64,000 bases of DNA from Cyclospora cayetanensis (GCF_002999335.1 NW_020312753.1:1-64000); one strand, 5' to 3'; counted from the stretch's first letter, positions 25,295-37,861 are shown. Numbers and translations: made by a program. The notes: generated by a model not told the origin, from the sequence alone.

Positions 25295-25941
25295 TCAGGC
25301 ACTTGAGCCTGCGGACTCTGCCTTCTGTTCCTCGGCACATCGCTGCTCCTCGAACGCGGAGAGGGCCTCGTCGTACTTTGAGTCCAAAACCTCGCAAATG
25401 GTGCTAAGTTCCTCAAGAGCCTGCTGCAAGGCCCCTAGAGCGGGCCCTTCTGCACAGAAATACCGATATGCATGCATGCACGCGGGCATAAATACACACA
25501 GGAAACAAAGTTGGACCCCGTAGGAATCTAGCTCTATAAGCTTCAGCAAGCTAAGGCTATTAAACTGAGTCCATGTGCAGTGGGCGGTGGCTCTGTTCAA
25601 CTAAAAAAGCAACCTCACACCATGTGAGCTGGGATTTTAGCATGTGTGACTGTAGACCCCAGAATCCTACAAAGGCGAGGAGCAAGGGGCGCCTCACCAG
25701 TTGTTTGAATCCTTAGGTTCATCTCTACCTGCGTAGGATGCGGCACAGAGTATCCAGCAAACTCAACGTCCGGGTTCCTTATGAGCAGCGCGCGCAAGGC
25801 ATTCCCCAAAGTATGCGTCTCGCCAGGGAGGCTTGCAGTGAGACTCGTGGAGTCAAGTCCCCCACCCGCATCAGCTGCCAAGGTTGCAAAAGAAGAAGCG
25901 GTACTGCATCCTCCCTCGGCACAACCAGACACAGGAGGCAT
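25295..25941 (-). CDS. RNA polymerase I/III subunit AC19 (RPAC2)
   Basis: Small alpha-like subunit shared by RNA polymerases I and III, which pairs with AC40 in the assembly platform. Two exons, 25941-25698 and 25449-25295, join in phase (G|AA). The core matches the RPB11/RPC19 dimerisation fold: ETHTLGNALR, then NPDVEFAGYSVPHP, then NLRIQTT. A C-terminal helix follows (ALEELSTICEVLDSKYDEAL). NLRIQT and the VEF wording fit AC19 better than RPB11. With the ATG at 25941 the product is 132 residues, the usual family length. An in-frame ATG at 26088 would add 49 basic residues and is less likely. The gene is divergent from the TrpC-like gene and convergent with HRD1. Confidence 0.9.
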
Positions 25942-26702
25942 TCTCCGCTGCTTGTGCGGCTGGTTCACCCACACCGACGGTGACTGTTCTGCTCTTGGCT
26001 TCCGCTGCCGCTTGGATTGTGTTGGTTGTTGCCTATGCAGCTTTCGCCAGTAGACCTGTTGCCGCCCATGAAGCGCTACAGAATGCACGATAGTCTCCCT
26101 TTGGATATCTTCGTGGGGTTGGCCGTGCTGCGCATGATCGAGTTCGTCCTTCTATTTCGCGGGAAGCCAACTTTCCCGCGGTGCTCTGAGATGAAACGTT
26201 ACCCTTGCATGAAAAGGTCTACCAAATAACAAATCCTAAATTGTGACCCCGAAGCTGCAGCCGCTGAACTCGAGACCTTTGAAGGGCCCATCAACGAACT
26301 ATGGCTGCACGGAAACCCCTGGGGCCCCACAGGGGGCCTCCCGTATACCCTAGGCAGCGCCTACTCGCGTAAGGGACCTATATGCACCCATCACACGGCA
26401 AGAATGAGATCGTCGTGAGTTTAGATCTTCCGATTTCTTTTTCGCTGCGTTGTGTGCCGCTTCATCTAGTGCTAGATAGCCCTTATGGGCTGGACAGGGT
26501 CTCGAGAGAGGGGCCTCTGGACTCTGTGCAGCACGCCGTGCTCATTTTTGGCGTAGTGCGCAATATTAAGGTTACGGGGGCCCCCTTGGGGGCCCTTGAG
26601 GATCTGTCTTCCCCAAGGGCCTGAGCTACGCCCCTGGCGAGTCCGCTTCTCTAGACTCTCCGCTACTTCATGCTGGAAGGCCTTCTTCCAAGTAGCGGCA
26701 AC
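25942..26702. promoter_or_regulatory. Divergent intergenic region, AC19 / TrpC-like gene
   Basis: 761 bp between the proposed start codons of two divergently transcribed genes, so both promoters are expected here. It contains GC-rich GGGGCCCC-type blocks near 26320 and 26580. No specific element is recognised. Confidence 0.35.
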
Positions 26703-29700
26703 ATGGCAGGCCTCACCAGTGCAAGCCTCTTGCTGTGGGTGCTTCTGCTCTCGCCTTGGAAAGCTCCTGCACTGCTGGCTGGCTCCCTGATTACGAACAC
26801 AGCCCGTCCTTCGCGTGGTGGTGTTGCTGGTGGGAGCCTCGCCTTTGCCTCTAGGTCCATGCATGCGAAGCTCAGGGCCTCTTGGGTTCCTCCGAAGGCA
26901 CATTCGGCTGCTGAAAGTCTCCGCAATCTTGCGTGTTGGCCTCCCCTTGCGTCGCTAAGGCAATCCCTATGCCGGGTGAACTTTCAGCTCTTTGCGGCTG
27001 ATGGTAGAATTCCCTCGCATCCCTATGAGCGCCTGCGGCGCCTTGTCGACCTCAAAAAGCAGGAGGTACGTTGTGTACTCCAGATGATGCAGATATGAAG
27101 ACTTCCAAGCATGAATTCGAGGTTATCGGAGCCGTTTTTTCGGGGGTGGGTGGGGGGTGGGGGCTTCTTATTTAAATGGTTGCGCTTGTGGGGGAGCCCC
27201 TCTGTGGGCTTACTTTTCAGTTTTAAAAGGGCGTGCCTTTGTGGCATTTGGTTGCTGGTGCTGTTGCTAATGCCGTTGTCTACAAAGGTAGTGACGGTGG
27301 GTTTGGAGGTGTTGCTTCAGGTGCAGCAGCTGCAAGTGCAGCACCAGGCGATGACGGACCCCCTACAGCTGCGTCAGCACTACGTTTCGCATTGCCATAA
27401 TGGGAAGCTGATTGAGAAGCTGAGGATTAGGAGGGAAACGGGGCAGCTTAAGCTAAGCTTGCAGAGGCAGCTCGCGGCTGCCAGTGACTCCACGCAGCAG
27501 CAAGAGACCGTCCAGCAGCAACTCAAGTTACTTAGCCAGATACGTGCCCACTCAGAAAGCGCAACCCACCACGTTCACACTAAAGAGTGCGAACATGAGC
27601 GGCAGCAGTCGGATGGTAGCGATGGACGCTCAGGGGGGCCACGCTCAGCGGAGGAGTGTTTGAAAGCTCTGCAGCAGGAAGACCCGGATGAGACCACTCT
27701 CAGCGTCGTGTGTGACATAAAACGATGTAGCAACGTCTCTACAAGAGGACGTCCCTACCGGCTTGCCTTTAATGACGCAGCAGAGGTGGTGGTGCCTCTG
27801 GCTGAGGCCGGTGAGCTTTTTCACGAGTCTGAGCACCGAGGGAAAGGGGTAGAAGTAAAGCAAGTCCGACAGCGGGCGGAGGTATAATGAGAGATGGGTG
27901 AAGTGGGGCAGTAGCAAATGAAGATGTGCAATTAGAAGAACGGCGCGTGGGAGGCAGAGGGGAGCAGGAGGGACTGAGGGCGGAAAGGACGAGACGTAGA
28001 TGGGCTGGATGCATCACAAAGTGCTTCATCGATGTTGCTTATGCGTGGCTTTCTCTCCGTCCCATAGAATTTGGCCGGAATGGCGGCGCCACTGGAAACC
28101 TTTTGTGCGCAGCCTGAACCTGCCTCTCTGCAGTGTAGGGAAGTGTATATGTCCATCGCAGAGAACAGCGTGTCTGATGTCTGCGCTGGACCTGGCTGGG
28201 GGGAGGTGGGGCTTTGTGTACTCTCGGTCATGAAGTGCAAACATGACAGCGTGCGGCCCCTCGCATACATTCGCATGCGCGTCTTCGGGCTGCTGATATA
28301 TCTTTTCTATTTGCCTGCGCGCGCTCACCTCTTTCCGTAGGTGCCGACGTGTTGCTCATGGCTACGGACCGCGAGGCTTGGGGGGGCTGTCTGGAAGATT
28401 TGCAGAAGGCCCGCAAGGCGCTGACGGGGGCGTATACATTCTCCCAGAGGCCAGCACTCGTCATGAAGGACCTCGTGATACATCCCATTCAGGTTAGGAT
28501 TCAATGCACTAGGGGCTGGTCAATTGCGTATGAGGCGCTCGGCAGCCTCTTCACGCTTCTTGCTCCCTTCATTCGGCCTTCTAAAAGCAGGCTTTAGGGC
28601 CTTCCGCGATGCGCCTCCGGGGACTACGTTCCTGAGCTTTCCTTCTGGTGTCTTGCATTGCTCGCATTGTTTTTAGAGTAGGGCTGTTGGGGTTTTGCTG
28701 CCGGTGCTGCAGATAGCCCAGGCAGCAGAAGCCGGGGCGGACGGGGTGTACCTCATTCACAGCGTGGCGGGGGGAGCTCTCGAGGAACTGCTGTTTGCTG
28801 CCTGCACTGCGGGCATCGAGGCAGTCGTGGAAGTGCACGGTGCTGAAGAAGCCCGCCAGGCGGTTGCCGCTGGGGCCACCCTCCTGATAGTAAGAGGCGA
28901 CAGCCCCTTGACGAACAAGCGAGCTCAGTGGAGTCGTGGGCGGGTCCTAGTATCTGGTACGAGGCAGGGAAACCTATGACTATGCTTTCCCAGTTTTTTT
29001 GCGTCTTTATTTGCACTGCGTGCAGTAGAGGGCTCTTCCGCGTGTCTGTTGGTGTGTCTCGCATCCACTGCTTTGCAGGCAAACCAGATAGACCGGCTCA
29101 CGGGCCTGCTCTATCCCATGAGTGCCGTAGACGTGCGGGACGCGGTGGTACCAGAAACAGTTGTGGCTGCCAAGGGCGGCATCAGCTCGTTGGAAGACGC
29201 TAAGCAGCTTGCCAGGTGTGGTCTTGACTCAGTGGTACTGGGCAGGGCCCTTCTCAAGGTCAGTGCATTGACCACGGCGCACAGGCACGCGTCTCGTACA
29301 TCTAGGGTTCGCACCCTCGCATCCTACTAATTGACCGGATGCTGCCTGCCTTCTTTGTGTTGCTGCTAATATCGCTGCTTAGAACGTCTTCAGACGTGTA
29401 GCCCTCAACAAATGTCTGCTCAACGTATGAGCCCCATAAGCACAGGGCTTCCTCTCAGGGGTGTGAATGGCGGCTCAGCCCTCCGTGAACGGGCCCGCTT
29501 CTTTGTTGCGGACTGGACTGCTAGGCTCCCCTGCAGGATCGGGCTGTACGTTTCTTTGGTGCTGTGGCTTTTTGCTGCGTTCAGTCGGATGCATTTGAGC
29601 TCATTAAGGGCTTGAAACGAATAAGCGCAGGACCTCGAGCTTTGGTACATCTCTTCGCGGGGGCGGAGGCAGCTGCAGCAGCAGCTGAAAAGGCTCGGGA

Positions 29701-31744
29701 AGAAGAAAAGGAAGCACGACGGGCGCAGCGAAATGCGTCCAAGGAGCAAAACAGTCGCCAGGATCTCAGCGACGCAAACGAGGCCACCGGGTCCCCGGCG
29801 ATCCCAGCACCAATAAGATCGCCTCCTTCCCCTCCGGTAGAAGAGGCCGAACAGGCAGCCTTCTCAGAGGAGCCCTCGGGGATCTTGGAAGGAGGGGGAC
29901 TGGCACTCGCAGCTTCCCAAGAGGTGTATAGGAACACGCAGGGTTTCGGAGGGACTCCGGCGGCACCGAGAGATGAACCTGTGCCCCGTTTTTCAGTTGA
30001 GTGGGAGGCACCAAAAAGGGTTGGCACAGAGGAGGAGCTTAAGGCCATTGATGAGTCTCTTAAAACCCGCGTCTTAAGGGTGGGAGGTCCCTCTGGCGGG
30101 ACTGAAGGACCAGAGGATGCCCCCCGAGGTCTCCGGGTGTTCCATTCGTTTGATTTTTGCAACGCGAAAGGCCCTGTGCAGCCCATTGAACCTCATGGAA
30201 AGGCACCCGTCGCTAGCAGCGACAGTAATGGTGGGTGCTCTGGTAATGAAGGTGGTACGAGGGAAGACTCGAGTGCGGCAGCGCTGCGTGCAGCGTGTGA
30301 AGATCTCCTTATAGGGGCCTCCGAGGATGCTGTAATTGGTGGCACAGGCAGCACAGATGAGCTTGTGCCCTTCAGTCCTCAAATGTCTTTTGAAGACCCT
30401 GTTCAGGGGTCCACGCCTCCAGGGGTCCCCGGAAGAGGGGCGTCTGAGACTGTTCCCCGCAAAGTGTACTTTCGGAACGATGCGGGGGAGATCGTGGAGG
30501 CAGTCGTTGATCCCCTTGCGGAGGCCGCGAAGGACCTCGATCCAAAGCTTGTAGACTCCCTTATTGAGGAAGCCCGTGCTGATCCCAAGGCGTTTGCTGC
30601 TGCAGCTGAGCAGCAGATTCTCCATACCTGGAGACAGGCGGAAGAATTCGAGAATTTAGACGGGGGACCACCACCTTTTACTCGGGAAGGAGTCTCCTCC
30701 AAGACAGCGATCTTAGATGGTCCTATGGGTCTTCCTAAGCATGAACAGGAACCGCTGCTGGAGGGTCCTGGGGGATCCCGTACAGAGGTTAATCGTGAGG
30801 ACGTCCCTTGGGCAGCCCCTAGAGTGCCGGGGGCCTCAAAGGAAGAAGTAAAAACATGGCTGAAGGACCTGGAACTGCAACGTATGGCCCGGTTTTTTCT
30901 AACGCCGGAGGAGAGTGCCGACTTTTTTGGCCGGCTGCAAGCGGCTGCTGATAAGCTGTGGGGCCCCACAGCAGAAAACCCCTCGGAACCGAGAGTTTTG
31001 TCAAAGGCCCATGGTACAGACAACCAGGCCACAGCGACCCAAATTGAGAAGGGTCCCTGCCTGGCGGATAAGGCGTCGCAACCACGTCCCTCGCTGCCTG
31101 CAGACCAAGTCTCGGCCCCCACACCGATGTCTGCTGCAGTAACACCGACTAGCCAGAACTCAGTATCTCAGGAACTGATCCCGCCTGCACCCCTGCATCA
31201 GGAATTGGCGCCTTCTGAAGCAGATCAGAGGTCATCTGGATCCTGCGTCCACTCCAACACAGGGCCAGCACCCCAAGGCATGCAGTTCACTGTGACAGAG
31301 TCTCCTGTGTCCTACGGAGAGTGGCTACTTAGGCCTCGGAGTCAGGAAGAGCCTGTAGGGCAACGGCCAGAGGAGGTTAGTAGCCCCACAGCCTTTTCGC
31401 GCGTGGGCTGCGTTGACGCCAAACCCCCACTGCTGAATGCAACGGACAGTATGGAGCCCTATATACAGTACTTCCAGCAAGGGCAGCAGCAACAACAAAA
31501 CGATATGGGACCTCTGGACACCATACAGCCTGCTGCTGGCAAAGGCCGGCTGGAGCAGGAACGGCGCTTAGCTGCAGGGGACGTGGGACCCTCCCCTGGA
31601 GCCTCGGTGGATTACACCGAAGAGGATTTGAGGCACCTTTTGCCCCTTCCCGACACTGTCCCCCAAAGGTCCCTGGTAGATGAGTTGGCGGACTCTGGGG
31701 GTATTGAGCCCTTGCCTTTCAACCCTCAAGCTCAAGGGACCTGA
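26703..31744 (+). CDS. TrpC-like (indole-glycerol-phosphate synthase) fusion protein
   Basis: Six exons (26703-27065, 27321-27810, 28341-28492, 28713-28889, 29079-29258, 29585-31744) close in phase to 1,173 residues. A hydrophobic leader (SLLLWVLLL) followed by a basic, Ser/Ala/Arg-rich stretch looks like a bipartite apicoplast presequence (inference). Residues ~110-470 follow the TrpC barrel. RLVDLKKQEV is the N-terminal helix and DIKRCS (253-258) matches the ExKxxSPS strand. A large Gln/His-rich insert lies between these two. LVMKDLVIHPIQ (K327), VVEVHG (E375), ANQ (N396), KGGISS and VVLGRALL follow. Against the six bacterial IGPS catalytic residues, two Lys, one Glu and the Asn are kept; the first Glu is Asp and the Ser appears to be Gly. 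Residues 455-1173, after a helix continuing the barrel, are Pro/Glu/Gly-rich with no domain I know. Tryptophan synthesis is generally absent in apicomplexans, so the true substrate is unknown. Confidence 0.8.
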
Positions 31745-33180
31745 AAGAGGCCCTTATTGCTTCTCACAGAAATGGGGTTGCTTGCTATGACTTGCGGCTA
31801 TATTTAGCTTATAGCGAACCACTTTTTAGGGTCAACCGCTAACGGCTATCATCTGGGCTTAGGTCGCTCGTGAGTAGGCTGCCCCTGGATATCATGTGAT
31901 AGCCTATGAATACGGTGCTATCCGTAACGTGTCTGCATGTATGCTCTACTGATACTGGTTTAAGTGGCCTTTCGTCTTTTTTTTTCTACTTGCGCCCTCT
32001 AGACATTAACGGCAGTAAGACGCGTAGGTAAGACTCACTTAGAAGTTACACGATAATTGGGAGATTACAGTGCAGAGCATGGGTGGCCACAACGAGTTTA
32101 CTCTCAGAATTTAAAGCCAAACACACATCTGATGCTTCTTAGGGAAGGAAGTGTAGTTGTAAGCCTCAATATGTAGCGCTTGCAAGAAGAGAAATAGGTG
32201 TCCGTCGGAAAGCGCTATGCAAGCAAAGCAGAAAGCTTAATGAAAGAGTTATCAGGTCATGCACCCACGTACGGAGATTTTAAGTCGAGTTCAAATTGGT
32301 AAATCCGTTCTCTGCCGCGAGTTGCCTGTGTGTCTCTCACTGTGAAGACGGTTCCGAGGGGCACCAAGCCGCACCCCTTTCTTCCGTGTACCCGTTTACT
32401 CAAGGGCCCCGTATATTTCGAGTTCCAGTGAAATATGGAGCTTGCTTCAAAAATTGAAGGAAACTTGACCCGAAGGAAGCGTTTAATTTTGTGTCTTCAG
32501 GAGCCTGGACCAGAAAAGCTCCAGTCCTCGTAGGCACCCACGTATGGCAGCAACGCATGAGTTGAGCTGGCATTCCTTCATCAGCGCAACGTTTTGCCGG
32601 GACAAAAGTGATAGCCCCCTGCCCCTTTTTCAAAGGCATTCAAACTCCCTGACATTGCTTCCTTAAAGACGCCGGTGTGTCAGGCTCTTCTAGCCGGCTC
32701 TGAAGTTTGTCGGTCTAAACTGGACAAGGAAAGTATATCATCGGTGGGAATTGTTGTTGACGCTTTTGCCTTGGATGTCTATGCGGCAGTTATGCGTGAA
32801 CACCTGAAATGGAATTATTGGCGGTAGCGTAGTCGCCTGCTCAGAAAATTAGCTCGGTTTGGAGGGGAATCGACGTTGCTGTCATTCCAGCCAACTTCTA
32901 ATAGAAATCAAGTGGCAAGAGAGAAAGAAGGAAGGCAGCGGAGGGAGATAAAATACGGTACTCGGGCTGAGGTCCCTTTTTGCGTCCGTCCGGGGAGGTG
33001 CTTCCCAGTACGCTCGTTTACAGTAGAAATGCCTTCCACCTCCTCAAAATATTTGAGACGTCCAAAGCTTTGGCAAAATTTTAGACGATTATTGGCTAGT
33101 TAGGCTGTCTGCAGCTTTATTTCCTGGTTGAAGGCTAAGATCGGCCCCCTGCCACGCATCGGGGACACCATAGGCAGAGA
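31745..33180. other. Intergenic, no supported gene
   Basis: No frame over 80 codons with protein-like character. Probably the 3' end of the TrpC-like gene and the promoter of the EF-hand gene. Confidence 0.5.
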
Positions 33181-33400
33181 CCTTCCGCTGCCTGACGCTT
33201 GTCACGCGCTTCGATGCAGGACAAGACGAGTTTGAACACACTGTGCATATAATCGATGGAGAGCTTGATAAATCACGTTTTGCCACCAACACAAAGTTTA
33301 AGGCAGAAGCTCGTAAGGGCCAGCAAGCATGGATTGCATTGCACCAAGCATCAGGAGTTCCCTTTGAGCGCCTAGCGCCTATCTATCTTCTCCTCGCCTG
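33181..33400 (+). other. Possible 5' exon of EF-hand gene
   Basis: One frame from about 33193 reads protein-like (FEHTVHIIDGELDKSRF and onwards to a TGA near 33400), ahead of the EF-hand exons. There is no in-frame ATG upstream and the acceptor is weak, so it may be an internal exon of a longer gene or chance. Confidence 0.25.
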
Positions 33401-33495
33401 AGTCTGTCTATAAGACACAGTGCGATCATGCTGGAAGAGAAAGCACTCTTTTGAAAGCCAGGCTCACAGTGTCTAAACATTGAAGCGGCACCGAA

Positions 33496-35275
33496 ATGAA
33501 AACCGTAGAAGTAAATGGAGAGATTCAGGCTCTCTCCCTGAAATCAAAAATCAAACACGCAGAGGCTTCACAAAGTGATGAGGGCTCTCTGTCTGTGCTG
33601 GGAGAGACTGCAAAAACAAGAGGTGTCGGTGTAGGGTTCATTCTAACATCTGAACAGGTAACTAAGCGCTTCTATCCTTCCATGCGCTCTTTTGAAGCAC
33701 TTTCTGGTGGGCTGCATCGTTTTCTGCTTTCACGGTTCCGGCAGAGTTCGTGACTCTGCCGAGGATGTACCTTCCTAATTGCACATCTTAGCTGCGTTTG
33801 TCTCAACGAGAGGCATAGCACAAGAAGTAGCACTTCCGTTGATTCATAATGAAATGATTCCGGCCTACGCAAAGTATAACTCCCTTCAGAAAGCCGGTCT
33901 GCCCTTCCTGCTTTCTAATGATCGTCCACTTACGTACTCCCTGTCCTGCTGGTTTTGTTTACTGTCTTCTTGAGCGCTGATGTCGAGAACAAATTTAGTA
34001 TCAGCAGTCTCCTTAGCTTTCTCTTTCCAGCATCATGAGCCAGTCCGGTTAAGCATTAGCAATAGAATGCCATAAAGATTCTAAGCAGCATACTGTTTCC
34101 CCCCAGAATGAGAGCTACTGTCTTCAAATAGAGACCTGTCTCCTAAAATTTGTCTAAGGAGCCGAGAAAAAATAGCAAAATAGTTATCTATCGTCTCAGA
34201 ATCTCGACCGTTTACGTTCGTTGCTTTGACTCTAAAGCGGGCACTAGCACGTCGATGAGTCCCTTTCTTCGTAGGATATGTCCATGGAAGGGCTTTGACC
34301 CACAGGGGAGCACGCCTTGCGAGAAGTCCGCAGCTTCTTCAGATTTAACATTTATCCCTTTTCTTTTGCAGGTGAAAACAATAGACGCATTTTCCAAGTC
34401 CATTAGCGGGGAGCCCAAGGAAACTGTTGATGTAGATACAGCTACCCGACTTCTGGTAGACCTTAGGTACGGCCAAATACCTTCGGGTGCTCTCAAAGCG
34501 CACTAAAGAGCCAAAATCGTCGTCTGAAACGCAACTCTGGGGTCGCCATGCATGTCATAAAGGGCTCTATAGACGTTTGATGAAACGATATTCAGAAACC
34601 CGGAAGGATCGGTCACACAAGATTCACTTAAACATGCGCCCAGCTGACTACAGTGCATTGGAATATCTGAGTAGCGGCGCATCTGCTGATATTTTGCACC
34701 AGACCCGATGTATCGCAAGAACAGATAGACGAACTTATGGAACGGGTTGATGGTGGCCTTTCTGGGGAGCTGCAAAAGACTCAGTTGCTTGAACTTGTTG
34801 AGGTGCGTAATAAATATACTTTGATGTACCGCAAAAAACACTGATGGCATCACTCGAACAAAGGCACTTTAGTGAACAACCAGTCTAGTAATATCAACTT
34901 ATTCCATAGGACTCTGCAAAGAAGGTAGCAAGTGTTGTTTTACGGAAAGTTGGGTCTGTTCATTATGCGCAGGCTGTCTGTGGCTATGAGATGGAGAGGA
35001 AGCAAATGGACCAGGCCTTCGGGTTGCTTGACAAAGATGGGAACGGCTTTATTCCTCTGGAAGCTTTGAAATGCGCACTCAAGGAAGGAGATACTGGGTT
35101 GTCTGACGAGGAGTTCGGGGCCTTTTTGATGTATTCAGGCTGTAATAATGACACTTCCTTCGACTTCCGCAAATTCGTAGATACAGTGGCCTACGGTCCA
35201 GTGATGCTACGGACAAAAACAAAAAAGAAGGGAAAGGGCAAAAAACAGAAAACGCCTCAGAAACAAACAAGCTGA
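33496..35275 (+). CDS. EF-hand (calmodulin/light-chain-like) protein
   Basis: Predicted exons 33496-33706, 33792-33896, 34372-34466, 34703-34802 and 34910-35275. The last three join in phase. The step from 33896 to 34372 does not, so a small exon is missing or one edge is wrong. The C-terminal half is calmodulin-like: QAFGLLDKDGNGFIPLEAL is an EF loop with D, D, N at positions 1, 3, 5 but Ala at position 12, where Glu normally completes Ca2+ binding. A second, degenerate loop (CNNDTSFDFRKF) follows. The first half (VDVDTATRLLVDLR, VSQEQIDELMERVDGG) keeps the helix pattern but lacks acidic loops. The tail is very basic (KTKKKGKGKK). It resembles myosin-light-chain or centrin-like subunits more than a Ca2+ sensor. 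The true 5' end is uncertain. Confidence 0.7.
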
Positions 35276-37696
35276 CCAGTATTCTCAAATAGTGCAGTAC
35301 GCTGAGTAAAGAACACTGTTGCAGCTCACCAGCAATCAATATACCTCGCAAGCGCAGATGCAGCATTATTTAAAGTGTGAAGCTTTGCAGCCTCTCAGGC
35401 TCTAAGGCGCTTAGTCGCTTTTTAAGCGTGAACACACACGAATACTTCTTTTGCAATTTATCACAGTCTTTGGCCTGCTGACCACTTACAACACACGAAT
35501 GCTTGAACCACACGGAAAACGCTCTGTGCTCCTCTTCTGCCTGTCTCTGGAGTGACCGGTTGCAGGTGCTCCCTGTATTTACTAAAGGCCTGACACTCAC
35601 GTGTAACGACGTAGAGTTGGCTAATACCAGCGACTCTATATTTTGCTGAATCAGGCAGCCCCGCACCGCAGCAGGGCAGGGTGTCTTGGCGCTTCTGTAA
35701 GCCAGGTCCAGGGGGTTCGCTAAGCGTAAGCAGCTTAACAGAGGAGATCAGACGACAGGAAGGCTGCAAAACATTCGCATGAAGTGGAGGGGCTTGTCTT
35801 GTATACAACCTGGAGGTCTTTTTGCTCCACACACAGCCCACACTACGGATCACAGATGCTTGGCAACAATCGAGCTGTTACCGCTCGAATGAGAAATAGG
35901 AAAAATTGTAGTAGCTAGACATGATGCTATTGATCAAAGAAAACAGTCTATTCTTATGCGAAGAGTTGCGCAGGCTCATTGCATTTTTCAGGTCCAGGAT
36001 CTGTTTAAAGCGTTGACCCCGGGGGATCCCAGAGGATGGCAACGCAATTTAGGGCCTAATTGCATCTAGTCTTCACTGGATCAGTTAGATAGTGCTGCCT
36101 CTGTACAGCAAGCCAGTTCCTAACATTGGGTTTTTCCCTTCATTTCTCCATCTTATTCCTTGAATTGATTGTTTCGCGATCTGAGCGGATAGAGCTTGAA
36201 GCGTGGAATATACAACTTCTTATCCGATCTGCATAAGGAGACTCTTAGCATCTATGCCTTCCGCCAACTAAACGGGGTACAAATTTACCCTTGCAAAGTG
36301 CTTCTTCCTTGTTCTTACCCCAGAAGGTTCTGGCATAAGGGGAAATTGATAGCTGGGGTTTGCGTTGTTGATCACCCCGGGCATTCGCAGCCAATTGCAC
36401 ACGGCGGCGCACCGTACAGGTACACGGGGATCATTCTTGTAGCATTGCACTAATGCTACTCTCCATTGACTAATTTATAAGGAAGGCAAAACTCATGACA
36501 CAAAATATCAACCAAATCTTAATTCGATGCAACTAATGTACAGCTTGATAGGCTACATAGAGCAAGCTGTTATAGGTTAGATGCATAGCTACACCCCCAA
36601 ATATGTGTAGGTATTATAATCCATGCAGTGCAGTCGATGGCCATGGGTGATTCCTGCTTGAACGTTTCTAAGGCCATGTGTCCTACAAGACTCGATGCCT
36701 CAGGCATTATGCACACTTTGGTTGATCTGGGAGTACCATTTGCGCTTCAGTATCCATCTTTCTATAAATAATTACAGACCATACAACATGGATGCAGAGC
36801 CTGTTCCAGAGTGCAAAACTATTCTGGCTCACACACTGTTAACCTAATTGTGAAAAAACGGGGCGATTCCAGCTAATCGAAGAATATGTGCCTCCCGCTT
36901 CATTTTGTTTCTATGCTCTTTATTTGCAATTTTTGTGTCATCGAGCCCTCTTCTTGCTCGTGACTGCAAGTGTTCACTAAGAACATAGCACGAAGACACC
37001 ACAATGAGGTGTAGTCTAATGGCATTAAGTTGAATGCCAACACAGCTACTAGATAGCAGTATTGTATCACGCTGGGTCAAAAGCGAGGAGCAGAAACAGT
37101 GAATTTAGAGTCGAGCGGCCAATTTGCTCACAGAGTGCACATTGATGTATCCACACCTCTAGATTTGTCAAAGCACTAACGGGCTTTTTCTTTCATTTTT
37201 CAGAATGACAAAAATTTAGTGTGTAAAAGGTTTATTATATGCAAGCATGGAGAAAGTGGCTTCTTACTCCCCGTATCCTCCTTGGTGTGGCTTCGATTCC
37301 GCGAAGGCACCCTTCCATGGCTTGCCGAGAACAACTTGTTGACTCGGGGGCTTTCCTCTCTCGCACCCCTCTTTCCTTTATTTCTTCCATATTACGAGCT
37401 TAATATTGCACTGTATATTTGCTGTCGGCTCTCTTCCTTATCTACATTTAAACATGTTCGGGCCAGTCGAACTCTTTTTCCTGTGCGGCTCGATTAGCAT
37501 GGCCTGCTACCTACTTGTTATTTCCACAGTCGTTTGCCTCAGGGAGTAACGTATCACTGCTTTTTGCAAGTAATACCGAAATCAATCCTTCTTGTTATTT
37601 CTACGTGTCGATAGCCTTGTCAGCAAGGCGATAAGCAGCTTTATGGACGACATCTACGGCAGCAGGACTTGGTCGTGTTCCACGAACTAAAAGCAG
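35276..37696. other. Gene-poor interval
   Basis: Short frames on both strands without recognisable motifs. A plus-strand frame at 36196-36453 is not supported by splice sites. Upstream exons of the candidate terminal exon at 37697 might lie here (for example around 37535-37635, after a cacag acceptor), but I could not chain them. Confidence 0.4.
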
Positions 37697-37861
37697 GCAC
37701 GGCGTTTGGGGAACGCACGCAAACATATCTTGTTTTGGGCAAAGCGCCGCGAGTTGGCTCTTTGGAGAATGCGGTTCTTCAACAAGTTGATTGTGGCCCT
37801 CTGCATTATTGGGATGATTTCCACGGGCTACATGATGGTGGCGTTTGCTGTATTGATGTAA
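37697..37861 (+). CDS. Candidate C-terminal exon of a small membrane protein
   Basis: After an AGCAG acceptor, one frame runs 54 codons to TAA at 37859-37861: a basic segment (RRLGNARK, AKRREL) and then a hydrophobic helix (LIVALCIIGMISTGYMMVAF). It looks like the tail of a type II or tail-anchored membrane protein. The acceptor has a poor pyrimidine tract and no upstream exon could be joined with confidence. Function unknown. Confidence 0.3.
   Translation, partial: ARRLGNARKHILFWAKRRELALWRMRFFNKLIVALCIIGMISTGYMMVAFAVLM

Noticed and set aside
30403..31122. 239-codon minus-strand frame
   Set aside because: Lies opposite the long last exon of the TrpC-like gene, whose frame continues a phase-consistent exon chain; no motif on the minus strand.
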